Below, piece by piece: positions 6,792-14,829 of a stretch of DNA of 34,810 nt. The notes beneath the pieces were generated by a model, which had not been told where the DNA came from, did no database searches, and was given only the letters and a program-made list of their open reading frames with translations. The DNA is taken from the IMG/VR virus record IMGVR_UViG_3300048837_002292, positions 1 to 34,810 of that record. One strand, written 5' to 3'. This DNA comes from a virus. The translations under genes and the position numbers were made by a program. How positions within the stretch are numbered: the first letter of the stretch is position 1; each line of letters begins with the position of its first letter.

Positions 6792-8498
6792 ATGAGCGAA
6801 GAAAAAGACATATTATCAGAGATAAAAGAAGCCTCCGCAGAATGTGAAGAAATATATTCTAATTTGTACGATGAGATGGAAGAAGACCTATTATTTTATA
6901 GTGGCAGTCAGTGGGGCACGGCAGATGCTAATAATGTCAGTTCTACGCATAACAAGAAGATAACTATCAACTGGCTTAAAAAGCAAGTCGACACATTGGT
7001 CGGGAGACGTGAGGCCACTTTGACAGACTTGAAGTGCTATCCTATTGAGAATGACGATGCCGTAATGTCTTCTATCTCAACCAGGCTCTTGAAGTGGACT
7101 TTAGACACAGCAGACTCACAGATATTTATCTCGCAAGCATATAAGAACCAGATAGCGGCTTCGCTGGGCTGGGTATTTATACACATTGATTCAGAAAAGA
7201 ATATAAGATTATCCTCAGAATCCCCATTGAATGTATATGTTGATCCGCTTTGCCATGATTTAATGGGGCTAAGCGATGCCGATTATATTCTCCGCTTTAA
7301 ATCCACAGATGAAAGATCATTAACTAAAGCTTTCCCCGACAAAGCAGATGAGATAAAGGGCTTAAAAGATGTAAATGAAACTCTTTATCGCTATGAAACT
7401 AACACTAAGAAGAAAAGAAAGAGTAAAGTTGTAATAAAGGAATATTGGTATCGTTCAGAAGAAACACGAACATGGATCGTCAATACTGAAGACCCGACTG
7501 ATGCAGAAGTCTGGCCGGGAGAAGATGACGAAACTCTCACATATTTCTTAACTTTAAATCCCCACCTTACAAAAGAATCTCGTACTTCAGATGTTATTAA
7601 AGTTGCAACAATCGCTGGTGACATCCTTCTTCAAGATGCGGTATATTGCACAGGCTCAGACTATCCGTTTATCCCTTTCGTCGGCTATTACACAGATAGC
7701 TTGGATGAATGGGAAAACAAGCTTATAAGCTTTATTCGTCCATTAAAGGACATACAAAGAGAAGGTAACGCAAGACACTCCGCTTTATGGGCTGTTACTT
7801 CCAAACTACCTTTTGCAACCTGGATACATGAAGAAGGTTCCATTTCAGATAACGTAAAGCTGAAACAGCTTGGCGGTAAAGTAGGATCACTCCCTTTCCG
7901 TAAAGGTGCTACACCTCCGCAATTAGTACCACAATCCCAATTACCACAAGCTGAAATACAATTACTCCAGCTCTTAGGATCAGATGCTAATCTGGTCGGA
8001 TTAAGCCCGGAGATAACAGGCAATCCCAGCAACCTTGAATCTGCCAAAGCTATCTCACTCGTTCAGGCCGTCGGCTTGACTTCATGTGCTGAGATTAATA
8101 GCCACTTGAATTATGCCCTTAAGAAGCTGGGACTATTCGTACTAAAACTAATCACAGAAAACTATTCCCTTCAGAAGATGCAGAGAATTATAGGCAACCA
8201 GCTTATTATTGATGAAGCAACATATTCAGCTCTTAGAGATGATATAAGATTCAATGTCGTAATAGATGAAACTGCTCATTCTGTCACACACCAAATGGCG
8301 GCTTACGATACCCTCGTACAACAAGCACAATACGGCGATTTGATGATTCAAGGTATGCTCACAGAGAATAACCCGTACCTTACCCCGGAACAGAAACAGT
8401 CTATGTCTGCAAAACTACAACAAGCACAAGAACAACAAATGCAGATGCAACAACAGCAGATTATGGCGCAGATGCCACAGAATAACGGACAACAATAA
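6792..8498 (+). CDS. Portal protein, P22-like
   Basis: 568-residue portal that forms the dodecameric ring through which DNA enters and leaves the head. It matches the P22-type portal pattern: an acidic N-terminus, LLFYSGSQWG near 33-42, INWLKKQVDTLVGRREA near 56-72, then the long wing and stem (GLSPEITGNPSNLESAKAIS region near 400-420). The C-terminal tail is a Gln/Met-rich helix (QQAQEQQMQMQQQQ), as expected for a barrel. It lies 23 bases after the terminase and its stop overlaps the next start (TAATG). The SD is weak. Confidence 0.88.
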   Translation: MSEEKDILSEIKEASAECEEIYSNLYDEMEEDLLFYSGSQWGTADANNVSSTHNKKITINWLKKQVDTLVGRREATLTDLKCYPIENDDAVMSSISTRLLKWTLDTADSQIFISQAYKNQIAASLGWVFIHIDSEKNIRLSSESPLNVYVDPLCHDLMGLSDADYILRFKSTDERSLTKAFPDKADEIKGLKDVNETLYRYETNTKKKRKSKVVIKEYWYRSEETRTWIVNTEDPTDAEVWPGEDDETLTYFLTLNPHLTKESRTSDVIKVATIAGDILLQDAVYCTGSDYPFIPFVGYYTDSLDEWENKLISFIRPLKDIQREGNARHSALWAVTSKLPFATWIHEEGSISDNVKLKQLGGKVGSLPFRKGATPPQLVPQSQLPQAEIQLLQLLGSDANLVGLSPEITGNPSNLESAKAISLVQAVGLTSCAEINSHLNYALKKLGLFVLKLITENYSLQKMQRIIGNQLIIDEATYSALRDDIRFNVVIDETAHSVTHQMAAYDTLVQQAQYGDLMIQGMLTENNPYLTPEQKQSMSAKLQQAQEQQMQMQQQQIMAQMPQNNGQQ

Positions 8499-8968
8499 TG
8501 AAAAAAGATACAGACTCTACCCCAGCAGATGATCTCGATCTGAAACCTCAGATGCCAAAGAAGCTTATCGAACGCTTTGAAAATCTCCCGTCTGACTGGA
8601 AACAGAAGCTTTATGATCTGGCCTTAGAAGGGGAATCGGACACCGGACTATATACTTCTTTAGCTCTTACCAGACGTAAGCATGAAACATTACTCAAAGT
8701 GGAAGAATATTCAGAATGGTTCGATTACTGTCACGATGTTTCTCTAAACTGGTGGTTCAACTTCGCTAAGATCGTATGCCGTAGAAAAGACTATAACGGT
8801 GCTACATTCAACTTAGTTATGCAGAATCGTGCAGGCTGGGGACAACAACCTAAAACAGCAGATAAGCCACCGGATGAAACACCATCGCCGGAACCTACTA
8901 AAAACCTCGAAGACTTTAAACCAGCAGTACCAACACCAGAAGCAAAACCCGAAACAGCTAATCACTAA
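8498..8968 (+). CDS. Small-terminase-like DNA-packaging protein
   Basis: 156 residues. Residues about 25-110 resemble small terminases: an N-terminal helical HTH-like part (LYDLALEGESDTGLYTSLAL), then a segment with aromatic positions (SLNWWFNFAKI) and FNLVMQNRAGWG near 105-116, reminiscent of the MKNRFGW motif of many small terminases. The tail is Pro/Glu-rich and disordered. Small terminases recognise phage DNA and load the large subunit. The gene sits after the portal and before the scaffold, not before terL as usual. Assignment rests on motif resemblance; a head-assembly factor is the alternative. Confidence 0.5.
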   Translation: MKKDTDSTPADDLDLKPQMPKKLIERFENLPSDWKQKLYDLALEGESDTGLYTSLALTRRKHETLLKVEEYSEWFDYCHDVSLNWWFNFAKIVCRRKDYNGATFNLVMQNRAGWGQQPKTADKPPDETPSPEPTKNLEDFKPAVPTPEAKPETANH

Positions 8969-8997
8969 AATATCAATATAACAAACAGGATGAAGCA

Positions 8998-9729
8998 ATG
9001 GCCGACACTGATTATGACGTAATAATGGACGATTCGTCAACGTTCGATGATTCACAGTTTGAAGAGACTTCCGAATCCTCGGAGGTAGAAACCGACTTCA
9101 CAGATCAATCCGAAGGACAGGCCGACATACAGGACGGCTCGCAGGGCGAACAAAATATCCCATACGATAGATTCTCAGAAGTTAACGAACGACTTAAAGC
9201 AGCTGAAGCACGTGAGCAAAGGCTTATTGAACTGCTTGGTAGGAATCCTTCACAAGCACCGGCACAGAATCAACAAGAGCCGGAAATCGACATAATAGAT
9301 AAGATTGTTGGTGAAGACCTTTTTGTCACACGCGACCAGATGAAAGAGATACTAAAGTATCAGAAACAACACACGGATCAAGTATTACAATCAACCACAC
9401 AATCAAGCCGGGAACAGAATCTTATACAGACTGAAACAGCCTTCAGGCAAGCAAATGCTGATTATGACAGTGTAATCGCAAATATCCCGCCAAAACTGAT
9501 ACAGTCTCTTTACATGGCCTATGATAGCCCGGCAGAACTCGTACAGGCCGCTTATAATGTCGGTAAATCTTTTGCACCTCAAAAACCAACAGCAGCATCC
9601 GTCGTAAAACAAGCCGGACAGAATACCCAAGCACTACCAAAGGCCGTAGTAGCAAACGAGATCAAAGGTGGCGGTGCCGGGAATAAGTCCGTAGATCAGT
9701 ACCTCGATGAAAACTTCAATCGTTGGTAA
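8998..9729 (+). CDS. Capsid scaffolding protein
   Basis: 243 residues, very acidic at the N-terminus (many D/E/S in the first 60), a predicted coiled coil around 55-80 (FSEVNERLKAAEAREQRLIE), a central helical part and a C-terminal KSVDQYLDENFNRW. Such proteins guide capsid assembly and leave before DNA fills the head. It lies immediately upstream of the major capsid gene, the standard scaffold position; no protease domain is visible. Ribosome site AGGATGAAGCA precedes the ATG. Confidence 0.75.
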   Translation: MADTDYDVIMDDSSTFDDSQFEETSESSEVETDFTDQSEGQADIQDGSQGEQNIPYDRFSEVNERLKAAEAREQRLIELLGRNPSQAPAQNQQEPEIDIIDKIVGEDLFVTRDQMKEILKYQKQHTDQVLQSTTQSSREQNLIQTETAFRQANADYDSVIANIPPKLIQSLYMAYDSPAELVQAAYNVGKSFAPQKPTAASVVKQAGQNTQALPKAVVANEIKGGGAGNKSVDQYLDENFNRW

Positions 9730-9757
9730 ATATTAAAAATAACAGGACAATAATAAT

Positions 9758-10750
9758 ATGGCAACTTTCGTAAAAGCAAACGCAGGGAATACAAATACCC
9801 TGTTTCACAAAACCCTACTTAGGGCTTTCTCACTCAACCCCGTTTACAGACAATTTGCGTTAAGCCCAACTGTAAAAGGCGTGGATTCAATCACTTTTTA
9901 CAGAGTCAATGACCTTGACTCTACAGTACATCCAACTCTGGTTGATGGTGTTAATCCTTCAAGCCTTGATGCAGATGTAGATACAGTCAAGATAACTCTC
10001 GCTCAATATGGAGCTTACCTTGAGTACGCCGCTTCAGTAGCTGACATTCAGCCAGTTGATTTGATCGGTTCTTTCACAAAGAAAATAGGTAAACTCGGAG
10101 CTGATGTATTAGAGCAGATCATACAGGACGAACTTTTAACGGCCGCAAATATTAATTTTGCTTCTTCCGCAGCTAATAGGGGCGCAGTTGGTGCAGCTCT
10201 TACAGCAGATGATATCTATGCAGTTTACACAGACCTTGAAGTAGGTGGTGCTGAACTTATAACAGATATCGTACCAGCTTCCGACAAGACAGCAACTATC
10301 CCGGTCGATGCGTGTTACATCCTCGTTGTAACTCCATACCAGGCACACACAGTTAAAAAGCTTACTGGTTTTGAGCCTCGCTACAAATATGCAAATCCTA
10401 ACGCAGCCTTTGTTGGTGAGATAGGAAGCATCGGCGGAATGAGAATCATATCCAATCATATACTTAATGGTGGTATAGTACCTGGTTCTGCAACTGTTGG
10501 TTCTGCTACAATAACTGGCTTAAGATCAACTGCAAGTCATTGCGACGTTCACAGAGCAATTGCGTTCGGTAAAGAGGCCTTCGGTGCTGGTATCGGAGCA
10601 AACGGTATAAAATCAATCGTTAAGTCCCCAGCTGAGATCGGTGGCGCACTTGAGATGACTGGCACAACTGGCTACAAGGCCGATTTTGCTTGTGAGATAC
10701 TGAATCAGGATTACGTAGCAATCATCGAATCAGCAGCAGTACTCGCTTAA
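9758..10750 (+). CDS. Major capsid protein, N4-gp56 type
   Basis: 330-residue HK97-fold shell protein of the N4-gp56 family. Visible family features: N-terminal helix with HKTLLRAFSLNPVYRQF, the extended arm DSITFYRVNDL, the spine helix DLIGSFTKKIGKLGADVLEQ near 100-125, and the late segment VVTPYQAHTVKKL plus GEIGSIGGMRIISN near 215-235. It would form the icosahedral head. The site ACAGGACAATAAT lies just upstream. It is followed by a GC hairpin without T-run, which may protect an abundant mRNA end. Confidence 0.92.
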   Translation: MATFVKANAGNTNTLFHKTLLRAFSLNPVYRQFALSPTVKGVDSITFYRVNDLDSTVHPTLVDGVNPSSLDADVDTVKITLAQYGAYLEYAASVADIQPVDLIGSFTKKIGKLGADVLEQIIQDELLTAANINFASSAANRGAVGAALTADDIYAVYTDLEVGGAELITDIVPASDKTATIPVDACYILVVTPYQAHTVKKLTGFEPRYKYANPNAAFVGEIGSIGGMRIISNHILNGGIVPGSATVGSATITGLRSTASHCDVHRAIAFGKEAFGAGIGANGIKSIVKSPAEIGGALEMTGTTGYKADFACEILNQDYVAIIESAAVLA

Positions 10751-10756
10751 TCAAAT

Positions 10757-10774
10757 GCCGGGGTAACTCCCGGC
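10757..10774 (+). other. Hairpin after the capsid gene
   Basis: GCCGGG (10757-10762) and CCCGGC (10769-10774) with loop GTAACT, preceded by TCAAAT. No T-run follows. It is one of a pair of similarly placed hairpins flanking the next gene. Confidence 0.55.
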
Positions 10775-10799
10775 TTACTAAAATAAGGATAATAATATT

Positions 10800-11090
10800 A
10801 TGGATAAGATGCATACACAAAAAGTAACAGGTACCGGCGCAGTTATTACCGTTAAGCCTGGTTTCAAACCTTCAGCTATTGAAATATTAAACGTTGAAGG
10901 TCTTTGTAGTCTAAACTACGTACCTGATCTGATGGATGCAGGGTATGGTTTTAAAAGAGTAACAGATGGTACAACAAGCTTTATAACAAGCGGCGGAATC
11001 GAAGTTGTAAACGATCTATCCTTTACAATCGGTACCGATACTGACGTTAACGTTTCAGGTGAAGACATGATAGTTCTGGCTTACAGATAG
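10800..11090 (+). CDS. Small virion protein, possible head decoration
   Basis: 96 residues, rich in beta-forming and Gly/Thr residues (GTGAVITVKPGFKPSAIEIL; GTTSFITSGGIEVV), no membrane segment, no catalytic motif. It has its own ribosome site AATAAGGATAATAATATT and is bounded by two GC hairpins, as for a highly made structural protein. Position directly after the capsid gene suggests a decoration or capsid-stabilising protein; this is inference from context only. Confidence 0.5.
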   Translation: MDKMHTQKVTGTGAVITVKPGFKPSAIEILNVEGLCSLNYVPDLMDAGYGFKRVTDGTTSFITSGGIEVVNDLSFTIGTDTDVNVSGEDMIVLAYR

Positions 11091-11107
11091 TATTCCTCTG
11101 TTTCAAA

Positions 11108-11123
11108 TGCCCCTTCGGGGGCA
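11108..11123 (+). other. TGCCCC-TTCG-GGGGCA tetraloop hairpin
   Basis: Six perfect pairs closing a TTCG (UUCG in RNA) tetraloop, one of the most stable RNA hairpins known. It lies 18 bases after the stop codon of the small virion protein. No T-run follows, so RNA stabilisation or polar control is likelier than termination. Confidence 0.65.
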
Positions 11124-11166
11124 ACTGCAATAATAAATTAAAATCATAACTAAAAGGAAAACTATA

Positions 11167-11454
11167 ATGGCTGAAGCTAAAATCAAAGAAGTGAAAGACG
11201 TAATCTTGTGCAAGGTGATTGCAAAGAATCCCAAACTCACAAGGCTCAGAGGTGACAAGAGGATGATCTCATTTGGATACAATCACATTAAGTTCAACTT
11301 CCAGGAAGGGGTAGAAGTAGAACTCCCGGCTGGTCTTGTTGATACACTTAAGAGCCACATTACTGATAAGATCGTACCTACTGGTACCGGATCAGTCAAA
11401 GGCAGAAACTTCAAGCGTGAAACGTACAATTCTTTTGAAGTGATAATCCTCTAA
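11167..11454 (+). CDS. Hypothetical head/neck protein
   Basis: 95 residues, basic and beta-rich (MISFGYNHIKFNFQEGVEVE; ETYNSFEVIIL). No motif recognised. The gene follows a UUCG hairpin, has the site AAAAGGAAAACTATA, and ends 13 bases before the adaptor-like gene, so it probably belongs to the head or neck set. No firm function. Confidence 0.5.
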   Translation: MAEAKIKEVKDVILCKVIAKNPKLTRLRGDKRMISFGYNHIKFNFQEGVEVELPAGLVDTLKSHITDKIVPTGTGSVKGRNFKRETYNSFEVIIL

Positions 11455-11467
11455 GGCTGGGTAACCG

Positions 11468-12004
11468 ATGACACTCCTGGAAATATATAATAACGTTGCC
11501 GGGCTTGTTTATGGAGACATAGTAGCAAGTCCTCCCCCAGTACATGAAGTAATTACGATGCAAACTCTAATCCTGGCAAAGCATAGGGAGTGTCAGCTTG
11601 GTTATAATTATTGGTTCCAACTCGTTACAGGTACAATCAATATAGTAACGGGAACTGATACTTACGTATGGCCAGCAGACTTTAAGGAACTTATCTCAAC
11701 TACCATAAGCGGATATACTGAAACTGCAACTGGTTTCAAACTGAGTGCAGTACCTACCGCAGATACTACAGCTGATATAAAATATTGGTCTATTATACCT
11801 ACTCCGGCCTGGACGGACGCTTATACCGATGCAGTAACGCTATACCTTAACTGGTTTCTCATCTTCTCCGTAGTTGGTGACATGATGCTGAAGCGATCCG
11901 AAAAGACAGAAGCTTCCAACTACTACTCCCTTGCAGATGCCGCAAGATTCACTACAGAACAGCAAGATTACCACCGTAGACAAGTAAAAGGCGAGATAAT
12001 ATAG
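11468..12004 (+). CDS. Head-tail adaptor-like protein
   Basis: 178 residues with N-terminal helices (LLEIYNNVAGLVY, ITMQTLILAKHRECQLGYNY), a central beta segment (GTINIVTGTDTYVWPADFKE) and C-terminal helices (NWFLIFSVVGDMMLKRSEKT; YYSLADAARFTTEQQDYHRR). This resembles small connector or adaptor proteins that sit under the portal in podoviruses (gp4/gp11-like class). It lies between head and lysis genes. The fold assignment is by pattern only. Confidence 0.55.
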   Translation: MTLLEIYNNVAGLVYGDIVASPPPVHEVITMQTLILAKHRECQLGYNYWFQLVTGTINIVTGTDTYVWPADFKELISTTISGYTETATGFKLSAVPTADTTADIKYWSIIPTPAWTDAYTDAVTLYLNWFLIFSVVGDMMLKRSEKTEASNYYSLADAARFTTEQQDYHRRQVKGEII

Positions 12005-12018
12005 GGGATGGGTAATGC

Positions 12019-12297
12019 ATGGAATCAATTATAAAACTGATAACTCCGACATTACTTACTCTGTCAGTGGGTTTATTCGCCTGGATTATCCGCAAGATTT
12101 ACAAGATCGAGGGACAAGTGCAAACCCACGATAAAGAAATTGATACACTCAAAGAAAATCAGAAAGAAGAGATCAAGGACATTAAGTTCAAGATTGATAA
12201 GATGTCTGATAAGCTGACGGAATTGTGTGTTTCATTCGGAGAACTCGCCGGGTATATGAAAGGTAAAGAGTGTAAAGATGAAAGAAGCCATCCTTAA
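12019..12297 (+). CDS. Membrane-anchored coiled-coil protein, lysis cassette
   Basis: 92 residues: one N-terminal transmembrane helix (about 5-26, IKLITPTLLTLSVGLFAWII) followed by a long charged coiled coil (about 28-75, with KEIDTLKENQKEEIKDIKFK). This resembles XhlA-type membrane lysis accessory proteins. Its last bases overlap the next gene by 20. As first gene of the cassette it may be a holin partner or a regulator of the hydrolase; exact role is inference. Confidence 0.6.
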   Translation: MESIIKLITPTLLTLSVGLFAWIIRKIYKIEGQVQTHDKEIDTLKENQKEEIKDIKFKIDKMSDKLTELCVSFGELAGYMKGKECKDERSHP

Positions 12298-12793
12298 AAT
12301 AGACAGATTCGTAGCAGAATATAACCAGTGCGGTATCAAGTCAAAGCTGATCCCGGCGGTAATGTCTGTAATGAAATGCGATCAAAAGCAAGCCCTCAAG
12401 TACGCACATTCACACTGTAACCTTCTAAGTACATACGCATTACTTTATGGGCCTGGATATATTGAAATGTCATATGAAGACTGGTTTCGTTACTTACTGG
12501 ATGAAAAGGCTACAGATGCTTATGGCTGGTTCAAAGCTGAGAAACCGGACATATACCACAAACTTGGCCACGATATCAATCTCGTAAAATATACCAGCAT
12601 AGACAATCTCCCGGACGGTTTATATCAGATTCTTATTAACAACGCAAAGGGCGGCACTCATTTTATGGCCGGGTATGTCGTTGATAACATACTGTATGTA
12701 GCTGACACCAGCTTCCGGGGAATAAAAGTCCCGGCTCATATAGCACTACAAGATGATACACTTGTATGGGCTAAGCAATACGTTCACGCCTAA
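12278..12793 (+). CDS. Possible papain-like cysteine hydrolase (endolysin candidate)
   Basis: 171 residues. The C-terminal half has GGTHFMAGYVVDNILYVADT (126-144 region), the His strand and Asp turn typical of papain/C39/NlpC-type folds (candidate H128, D143). The partner cysteine could be C18 (NQCGIKS), C34 or C47 (HCNLLSTYALLYG). In a lysis cassette, a peptidoglycan peptidase or amidase is the natural role. No signal peptide, so a holin would be needed for export. The start overlaps the preceding gene within its frame end. No standard lysozyme motif is present anywhere else, which supports this gene as endolysin, though the active site is unproven. Confidence 0.5.
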   Translation: MKEAILKIDRFVAEYNQCGIKSKLIPAVMSVMKCDQKQALKYAHSHCNLLSTYALLYGPGYIEMSYEDWFRYLLDEKATDAYGWFKAEKPDIYHKLGHDINLVKYTSIDNLPDGLYQILINNAKGGTHFMAGYVVDNILYVADTSFRGIKVPAHIALQDDTLVWAKQYVHA

Positions 12794-12803
12794 GAGGTAA
12801 ACC

Positions 12804-12968
12804 ATGTCATATATAGCATCACTTCCTTTATGGTTCACTATGCCGATAATCGGGGGCTTTGCATTAGCAATAATCTACAGACTCGTTAAGCATGGTATAA
12901 AAATCAAAGTCGGATCAGCTGAGATAGATGCAACAGATGAAGCAGAACATAAAGGAATACAAGAATGA
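12804..12968 (+). CDS. Small holin-like membrane protein
   Basis: 54-residue reading frame starting at ATG 12804 after AAGAGGTAAACC, ending TGA 12966-12968 and overlapping the next start by ATGA. It has one transmembrane helix at about 8-27 (PLWFTMPIIGGFALAIIYRL) and a basic then acidic tail (KHGIKIKVGSAEIDATDEAE). Size, single membrane span, tight overlap and position between the hydrolase and the spanin candidate fit a small holin or pinholin. It is shorter than most annotation cut-offs and easily missed. Confidence 0.65.
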   Translation: MSYIASLPLWFTMPIIGGFALAIIYRLVKHGIKIKVGSAEIDATDEAEHKGIQE

Positions 12969-13333
12969 TCCTATATAACTATCCGAAACAACAGTTTTTA
13001 ACTTACGTACTAATGGTACTTATACTCGGACTGATGATCCTTACTACCGGATGTACTACTACTCCGGTTATCCCTGCTGATTATTCTAATATGATAAAGA
13101 ATGTAGAAGATATCTCCAATGCCGGGAACATCACACCAGAACAGAAAGAAGTATTACAGCATACAATCGCCGGGCTAAATCAGTTAGACGAACTTGCAAA
13201 GGAAAACGCCACACTCCGGGATGATGTAATATCTGCTTCGAAAACTACCAGCCGGGTTATCTATGTAATAGTAGGTGGCGCAATCATTATAATAATATTG
13301 CTCGGCATATCCCGTTTACTGAGGCCTGTATAA
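12965..13333 (+). CDS. Candidate unimolecular spanin (lipoprotein with C-terminal TM)
   Basis: 122 residues. The N-terminus is a lipoprotein signal: hydrophobic VLMVLILGLMILTTGC with lipid-type Cys at residue 30. A periplasmic helical stretch follows (about 40-95, with EQKEVLQHTIAGLNQLDELA). It ends with a C-terminal membrane helix (about 97-118, VIYVIVGGAIIIIILLGI). A lipid anchor in the outer membrane plus a C-terminal anchor in the inner membrane is the layout of phage u-spanins, which fuse the two membranes at lysis. The lipobox is loose (Thr at -3), as allowed in spirochaetes. It is the last gene of the cassette. A diderm host follows if this is right. Confidence 0.6.
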   Translation: MILYNYPKQQFLTYVLMVLILGLMILTTGCTTTPVIPADYSNMIKNVEDISNAGNITPEQKEVLQHTIAGLNQLDELAKENATLRDDVISASKTTSRVIYVIVGGAIIIIILLGISRLLRPV

Positions 13334-14536
13334 ATGCTTACTGAATTTAATATAAATACTCCATATCCACCTGATCCCTTTGAAAATATTTATTCACACA
13401 TTAGAGATATAAAAGAGAGATTCGGAGAAAGGTTCGCACTCGATCACTATATAGGATCAAGCACAGATACTACTTCTGCTGAAGCAGATGGCTATCATAA
13501 GCAACTTACACTTTACGGTCTTGATGCTTCTCCAAATGCAATTAGTGATTCTTCAATACTGTTCTGTAAGATGATATCAGATATACCAGAGTTATGTTGT
13601 AGAAAGAGTGATGGTGTATATCAACTAACAAAAAATGGAAATAAAAACATAGGTAATTCATATAATGTAATGCAAACGTTTACTAATTATATGAAGATGG
13701 TGAAATGTTTTAATGATTTATTTATAGCAATAGATTATACTGGAATATTCACATCAACAGACGGAGAAACATGGACTTTAAGACAGTCTGTTAATTTACT
13801 TAATCCAATAGGTATGCAATTTAATGGAACATATTATTTAATAGTTGGGACAAGATTTATAACAGATACAACTTATTATTATTCATATACATCAACAGAC
13901 GGAATAACTTGGACAGAAAAACAGCATAGTTCAAGTGGAAACTATTTTAAAGGACTATTCCTTATCGGTACAGATTTTGCAACTTTAAGCTTGGGGTATA
14001 TTAATAAATCTTCTGATGGCGGAACAACTTGGGTTAGGGGTCAATATTTACATTCATCATATTCTCCCAATGCTTTTGTCTATGGAAATGGTAAATATGT
14101 TGGTGTAGGTTACAGTACATGGATTTCGTATGATGGGTCAATATGGACAAAAATAGATCCGAATCCATTACCTGTTGCTAATCTTAAGTTAAGCTTTGGA
14201 GCAGGTGTATTTATAGCCTCAAATCAGGGAAAAATATACAGATCAACTGACGGAGAAAGTTGGACAGAAGTATATACAGCAGTTTTTCCTGTAGATCAAG
14301 GAGTTCTTATACGAGATATTATTTTTGACGGAGTTCAGTTTATTGCCGTAACAGATGGGATGCAGTTTTTTACATCTTTTGATGGACTGACATGGGTAAA
14401 GCAATTACAACTTAGTTCAGCTAAAGCTGATGTAATTGAGTCTATTTGTTATAATGATTTTAAATATATTTTTACAATATATATTCAAACCTCATCCTCT
14501 CATAAAATTGGCAAACTATCTATAAAGGTGGAGTAA
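13334..14536 (+). CDS. Tail fibre with six-bladed Asp-box propeller
   Basis: 400 residues in two parts. Residues about 20-105 (DIKERFGERFALDHYIG ... KSDGVYQLTKNG) match the neighbouring 97-residue protein and probably form a virion-attachment module. Residues about 110-395 carry six Asp-box repeats of the pattern S-x-D-G-x-x-W: near 140 (STDGETW), 186 (STDGITW), 226 (SSDGGTTW), 265 (SYDGSIW), 304 (STDGESW) and 348 (SFDGLTW). Six such repeats fit a six-bladed sialidase-type propeller. No catalytic residues of sialidase are evident, so host glycan binding (receptor recognition) is likelier than cleavage. Its DNA looks more AT-rich than flanking genes, hinting at acquisition. Confidence 0.75.
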   Translation: MLTEFNINTPYPPDPFENIYSHIRDIKERFGERFALDHYIGSSTDTTSAEADGYHKQLTLYGLDASPNAISDSSILFCKMISDIPELCCRKSDGVYQLTKNGNKNIGNSYNVMQTFTNYMKMVKCFNDLFIAIDYTGIFTSTDGETWTLRQSVNLLNPIGMQFNGTYYLIVGTRFITDTTYYYSYTSTDGITWTEKQHSSSGNYFKGLFLIGTDFATLSLGYINKSSDGGTTWVRGQYLHSSYSPNAFVYGNGKYVGVGYSTWISYDGSIWTKIDPNPLPVANLKLSFGAGVFIASNQGKIYRSTDGESWTEVYTAVFPVDQGVLIRDIIFDGVQFIAVTDGMQFFTSFDGLTWVKQLQLSSAKADVIESICYNDFKYIFTIYIQTSSSHKIGKLSIKVE

Positions 14537-14829
14537 TGGCACATACAAATACATGGTCTACAACAATCCCAACTAACGATCAACTCGCAGGTAAAGGAGC
14601 TGAAGAACTCGTTAAGGTAAAAACAGATATAAAAGAAAGACTCACCTTAGATCATTATATGGATGGGGAGATTGATGATACTCAAGCTGATGCTGAAGGA
14701 AGACACCGCAAGGTAACTCTTACAGTTCTGACTTCCGATCCTACCGCAATTACAAATGCAGGAATTGTATATGCCAAATCAGATGGTATATACTTCAGAA
14801 ACTCTACCGGAGTAACTAAGCTAATATAA
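14536..14829 (+). CDS. Short tail fibre attachment-module protein
   Basis: 97 residues whose middle and end (DIKERLTLDHYMDGEIDDTQ ... AGIVYAKSDGIYFRNSTG) align with residues about 25-105 of the preceding 400-residue tail fibre. It looks like the same module without a receptor domain. Starts overlap (TAATG) the preceding stop. It may be a spare base for swapping fibre tips or a structural subunit of the fibre collar. Confidence 0.65.
   Translation: MAHTNTWSTTIPTNDQLAGKGAEELVKVKTDIKERLTLDHYMDGEIDDTQADAEGRHRKVTLTVLTSDPTAITNAGIVYAKSDGIYFRNSTGVTKLI

Noticed and set aside
7688-8047. 119-codon minus-strand frame within the portal gene
   Set aside because: Antisense to a well supported gene; no ribosome site or known motif.
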